NCBI GenBank assembly: GCA_014695295.1 | Contig: JACJNY010000075.1 | Coordinates: forward strand, 62,001 to 126,000 | Source of the DNA: Microcoleus sp. FACHB-61 | Lineage (GTDB): Bacteria > Cyanobacteriota > Cyanobacteriia > Cyanobacteriales > Microcoleaceae | Reading direction: 5' to 3' | Length of the DNA stretch: 64,000 nt | Notes under the pieces: generated by a model | Database searches by the model: none | Seen by the model: only the letters and a program-made list of their open reading frames with translations | What the model was told of the DNA's origin: nothing | Position numbers and translations under genes: made by a program | Part shown: piece by piece, positions 61,543-64,000 of the stretch | Layout of the letters: each line of letters opens with the position of its first letter | Numbering within the stretch: position 1 is the first letter of the stretch

Positions 61543-61923
61543 ATGCTTACTGAAATTTTTCCCTTTAGTTTTGCCATAGACGCAACTGCGATCGCCGGTG
61601 CGTCTTTGTGGTCTTTGGCCCTCTATTGGGGCCTGTCGCCCCTCACAGAATGGGTAATCCTGCAACTCAACCGCTGGATGAATTTTGCTGAGAGATCCCT
61701 CTACACCTCGGAAGCCGAGTTTGAAAGAACGCGCCAAGCCAGAGAAGCTCAAAACGCCTTTTACGCTTCGCTGTTGAGCATTGTGCCCTTTTTGATTGCG
61801 GGCGGATTGTGCAATTGGGGCGTAGAATTTTCTCTGGGTACTGGTTGGGCGGTATCTATGGGTACGATCGCCTGTATTGGCGGCGGCGTTTACGAACTCG
61901 GCCGCCGAGACGCTCAATCTTAA
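61543..61923 (+). CDS. Conserved cyanobacterial membrane protein
   Basis: 126 residues from the ATG at 61543. A helix near the start (about 10-30), a charged amphipathic central segment (FAERSLYTSEAEFERTRQAR) and two C-terminal helices (about 75-95 and 100-117). No known domain is seen. It is similar in shape to small cyanobacterial hypotheticals. The longer frame from 61402 has no recognisable sequence before this start. Confidence 0.65.
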   Translation: MLTEIFPFSFAIDATAIAGASLWSLALYWGLSPLTEWVILQLNRWMNFAERSLYTSEAEFERTRQAREAQNAFYASLLSIVPFLIAGGLCNWGVEFSLGTGWAVSMGTIACIGGGVYELGRRDAQS

Positions 61924-62101
61924 GCAATTTTAGATTTGGGATTTTGGATTGGGATTGCTCAAGAGATTCGGAGATTTGCCAGCCTCTAGAATGGAGCATA
62001 ATCTCAAATCCAAAACTCCAAGTCTCAAATAAATATGACATTTCCAGTTTATTTGTCGATCGCGCCTCAAACAAAATTCATAATGTATTTTAACCGTAAT
62101 T

Positions 62102-62920
62102 TTACTCAGGATGTTTGCCTAATAGTCGCAGTTGCCGTTCACTAGCGGTAGCGATAATTTCGGGATTGAACTCCCACGGCCAAGGGGAAAATTTCTGCGC
62201 GATGTTGCGGTGGGAATAATGCACTTGCAGTAAGTAGCGACTTCGATCTGTTGTCGTATTTCTGCCGCCGGAATGCCAAATTTCACTGCGGAAAAATAAC
62301 ACATCTCCAGCTTTGCACAAAACTGGTTCTGGGGAGTGTCCGTTCCAAGTTTCTTCCCCGCGATCTGGTTTTCGACCAGACTTGTGACTCCCAGGAATAA
62401 TGTAGGTAGGACAGAGGTCTTCTGCGATGTCGCTGAGATAGAAATGGGCTGTACAAATCCATACGGGCAGTTAAAAAGTGCGATCCTCTCCGAGGGCTGC
62501 GCTAACGGCAAACACGCTTTCGGGCACGGGTACAAATACCTGATCGACGTGGACGCGCCAACCATCATAACCCGGCCCGCTTTTCCACGCAGTCATGCCG
62601 ATAATGTGGCAATCGCTGCCCATTAATGCTTCGGCTAACTCAATTATACCCGGTCGATCGGCATAGGAGAGCCACAGCCGATCGCGATTAAAAACGCATT
62701 TAAAATGTTTGTTTAATTCACTCCAACTGCTACCATCGAGTCCGAAGGGTTGCAGGCGATCGAGTGCTTCCCGGGCCGCCGCCATTTCCGACTCGCCGAG
62801 CACACCGGGAATCAACGCAAAACCATCTTCGCGCACCGCTTCTACCGCCCCTGCTGTGTCGAAAAGATCGCAAGTCTTTTGCCGATAGCTGAAAACTTCG
62901 CTTAACGTGCTTGCGTTCAT
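62102..62920 (-). pseudogene. Phytanoyl-CoA-dioxygenase-like gene broken by one in-frame TAA
   Basis: The frame from ATG 62920 to 62102 encodes a PhyH-type Fe(II)/2-oxoglutarate dioxygenase of about 272 codons. A TAA at 62471-62473 (codon 150) interrupts it, and no frameshift is needed. The upstream half has GFALIPGVL and the metal ligands of RVHVDQVFV. The downstream half has VWICTAHFYLSDI, then LFFRSEIWHSGGRN with the distal His and RYLLQVHYS with the likely 2-oxoglutarate Arg. Both halves are needed for an active site, so it is inactive as written, unless the stop is a sequencing error. Confidence 0.78.
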
Positions 62921-62999
62921 AATTCAAATTAAAGTAAAATTATTAACTGTTATTAAATTATCACACTTCGGACAGTTTAAGGGCTGACGCGCATGGGCG

Positions 63000-63065
63000 A
63001 GAAACCCGGTTTCTACAAAATTTTTGCGATTAGTAACGACAAATCTACGCAGAAACCGGGTTTCT
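63000..63065. repeat. AGAAACCCGGTTTCT inverted repeat pair
   Basis: 15-bp arms at 63000-63014 and 63051-63065 are exact reverse complements, part of the GAAACCGGGTTT family. Confidence 0.75.
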
Positions 63066-63093
63066 GAGGTTGCAAGTGCGACTGTAATTGTCA

Positions 63094-63121
63094 TTGATGC
63101 GTAATTCCTGTCTGGTATAAT
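63094..63121 (+). promoter_or_regulatory. Putative promoter of recQ
   Basis: TTGATG (63094-63099), a 16-bp spacer and TATAAT (63116-63121) preceded by TGG, an extended -10. It lies 27 bp before the start codon. Confidence 0.55.
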
Positions 63122-63147
63122 TGACACTTCTGATTTGGATAAATCAA

Positions 63148-64000
63148 ATGAAATACCAACCAGAACCAACATCATTAAATCAAGCCCGCGCCGCCTTCCA
63201 AAAAATCTGGGGATACGACGACTTCCGACCGCCGCAAGGAGAAATAGTTAGCAGTTTATTAGCGGGAAAAGATACAATAATAATTATGCCGACAGGTGGC
63301 GGCAAATCAATCTGCTTTCAACTGCCAGCTTTGTTGCAAACAGGCTTAACTTTGGTAGTTTCGCCGTTAGTCGCACTGATGGAGAATCAAGTGCAAGAAT
63401 TGCGCGATCGCAATCTTCCCGCTTCCCTCATCCACAGTCAATTGCCAACAGCGCAGCGCCGACAAACTATGCAATCGCTGCAACAAAACAAATTAAGATT
63501 GCTGTACCTGTCTCCCGAAACATTACTCAGTAAACCTGTTTGGGAAATTATCAGTCAGCCGCACATCCAAATTAACGGTTTAATATTAGATGAAGCTCAC
63601 TGTTTAGTGCAGTGGGGTGATACTTTTCGCCCAGCTTACCGCCGTTTGGGAACAGTGCGGCCGGCTTTGTTGAAAGCTAAACCAGCAAACAGTAAAATTG
63701 CGATCGCAGCTTTTACCGCTACCGCCAACCCGGAAGCACAGCAGACAATCAAAAATGTCTTGCAACTGCAAAAACCCGAAGCATTTTTGCTAAGTCCCTA
63801 CCGTTCTAATCTGCACCTGCAAGTGCAAACAGTCTGGACGCCGAGAGGACGCAAGCAGCAGTTATTAAATTTTATTAAAGCTCGACCAAAACAAGCAGGT
63901 TTAGTCTATGTCCGCACTAGGAAAGATAGCGAAAACTTGGCGGATTTGTTGGAAGCAGCAGGTTATGAAACAGCAGCATATCATGCAGGTTTAAGTCCAG
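63148..64000 (+). CDS. recQ: RecQ-family ATP-dependent DNA helicase (3' end off the window)
   Basis: 284 codons seen. MKYQPEPTSLNQARAAFQ, then FRPPQGEIVSSLLAGKD (motif 0), MPTGGGKSICFQLPA (Walker A), VSPLVALMENQV (Ia), LILDEAHCLVQWG (DEAH), AAFTATANPEA (III) and the beginning of the second helicase domain GLVYVRTRKDSE. This is the classic RecQ order. The protein unwinds DNA 3' to 5' in repair and recombination. The zinc-binding and HRDC parts lie beyond the window. Confidence 0.92.
   Translation, partial: MKYQPEPTSLNQARAAFQKIWGYDDFRPPQGEIVSSLLAGKDTIIIMPTGGGKSICFQLPALLQTGLTLVVSPLVALMENQVQELRDRNLPASLIHSQLPTAQRRQTMQSLQQNKLRLLYLSPETLLSKPVWEIISQPHIQINGLILDEAHCLVQWGDTFRPAYRRLGTVRPALLKAKPANSKIAIAAFTATANPEAQQTIKNVLQLQKPEAFLLSPYRSNLHLQVQTVWTPRGRKQQLLNFIKARPKQAGLVYVRTRKDSENLADLLEAAGYETAAYHAGLSP

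Noticed and set aside
24265-62920. Reassignment of TAA to a sense codon
   Set aside because: TAA cleanly ends many conserved genes here, such as ftsH and the CHAT gene.
62924-63175. 83-codon minus-strand frame before recQ
   Set aside because: It spans the AGAAACCCGGTTTCT repeat and the recQ promoter; no protein-like pattern.

Overview
The window is from a filamentous, non-heterocystous-type cyanobacterium close to Microcoleus or Oscillatoria. HIP1-type octamers (GCGATCGC) and their CGATCG core occur throughout. Many genes are cyanobacterial hallmarks: psb32, DUF751/Ycf33-like, DUF3155, DUF1830, DUF4346, DUF6464, ComFB-like, an SLH porin, a Cph1-type phytochrome, sucrose-phosphate phosphatase and a four-ACT aspartate kinase. 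Intergenic DNA is full of heptamer repeats (CTAATGA), GAAACCGGGTTT palindromes and GGACTTACGCA motifs, as expected for this group. No rRNA, tRNA, CRISPR array or prophage was recognised.

Layout. 1-2 kb: a nucleoside transporter cut by the left edge and two small proteins. 2.1-7 kb: a giant secreted-type protein joining a haemagglutinin/TPS domain to a CHAT protease. 7.1-15.1 kb: a decayed IS1-family transposase, then a Ser/Thr kinase-AAA-GAF-histidine kinase and a receiver-histidine kinase, bracketed by an inverted 28-bp motif. 15-20 kb: a membrane protein, a GAF histidine kinase, DUF3155, a probable cytochrome b6f assembly factor, a PadR regulator and a Ycf33-like protein, with a possible structured RNA between two convergent genes. 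20.4-22.8 kb: a Dam-type methyltransferase convergent with a PD-(D/E)XK nuclease (putative restriction-modification pair), then a phosphoesterase. 22.9-28.9 kb: a membrane protein, a dead Uma2 gene, PBP2, a small membrane protein, NanE and a truncated four-helix-bundle protein.

28.9-40 kb is a signalling island: a hybrid histidine kinase, a CBS/MCP-like soluble protein, a response regulator with DNA-binding, HPt and two extra receiver domains, a red-light phytochrome kinase and a stand-alone receiver. These could form one light-responsive phosphorelay. 40-46 kb holds DUF1830, ComFB-like and DUF6464 proteins, sucrose-phosphate phosphatase and an SLH/OprB porin with a peptide repeat. 46-49.5 kb is a large histidine kinase with an N-terminal LOV domain, so red- and blue-light sensor kinases lie within about 7 kb of each other.

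50-64 kb is mostly housekeeping: a HAD phosphatase, intact Uma2, aspartate kinase, an uncharacterised two-gene module convergent with a cytosine-5 methyltransferase, DUF4346, Psb32, an FMN reductase, FtsH, an M23 peptidase, a membrane protein, a phytanoyl-CoA-dioxygenase-like gene broken by one stop, and a RecQ helicase running off the right edge. At least three genes (probably four) are interrupted only by in-frame TAA codons, which points to recent gene loss.
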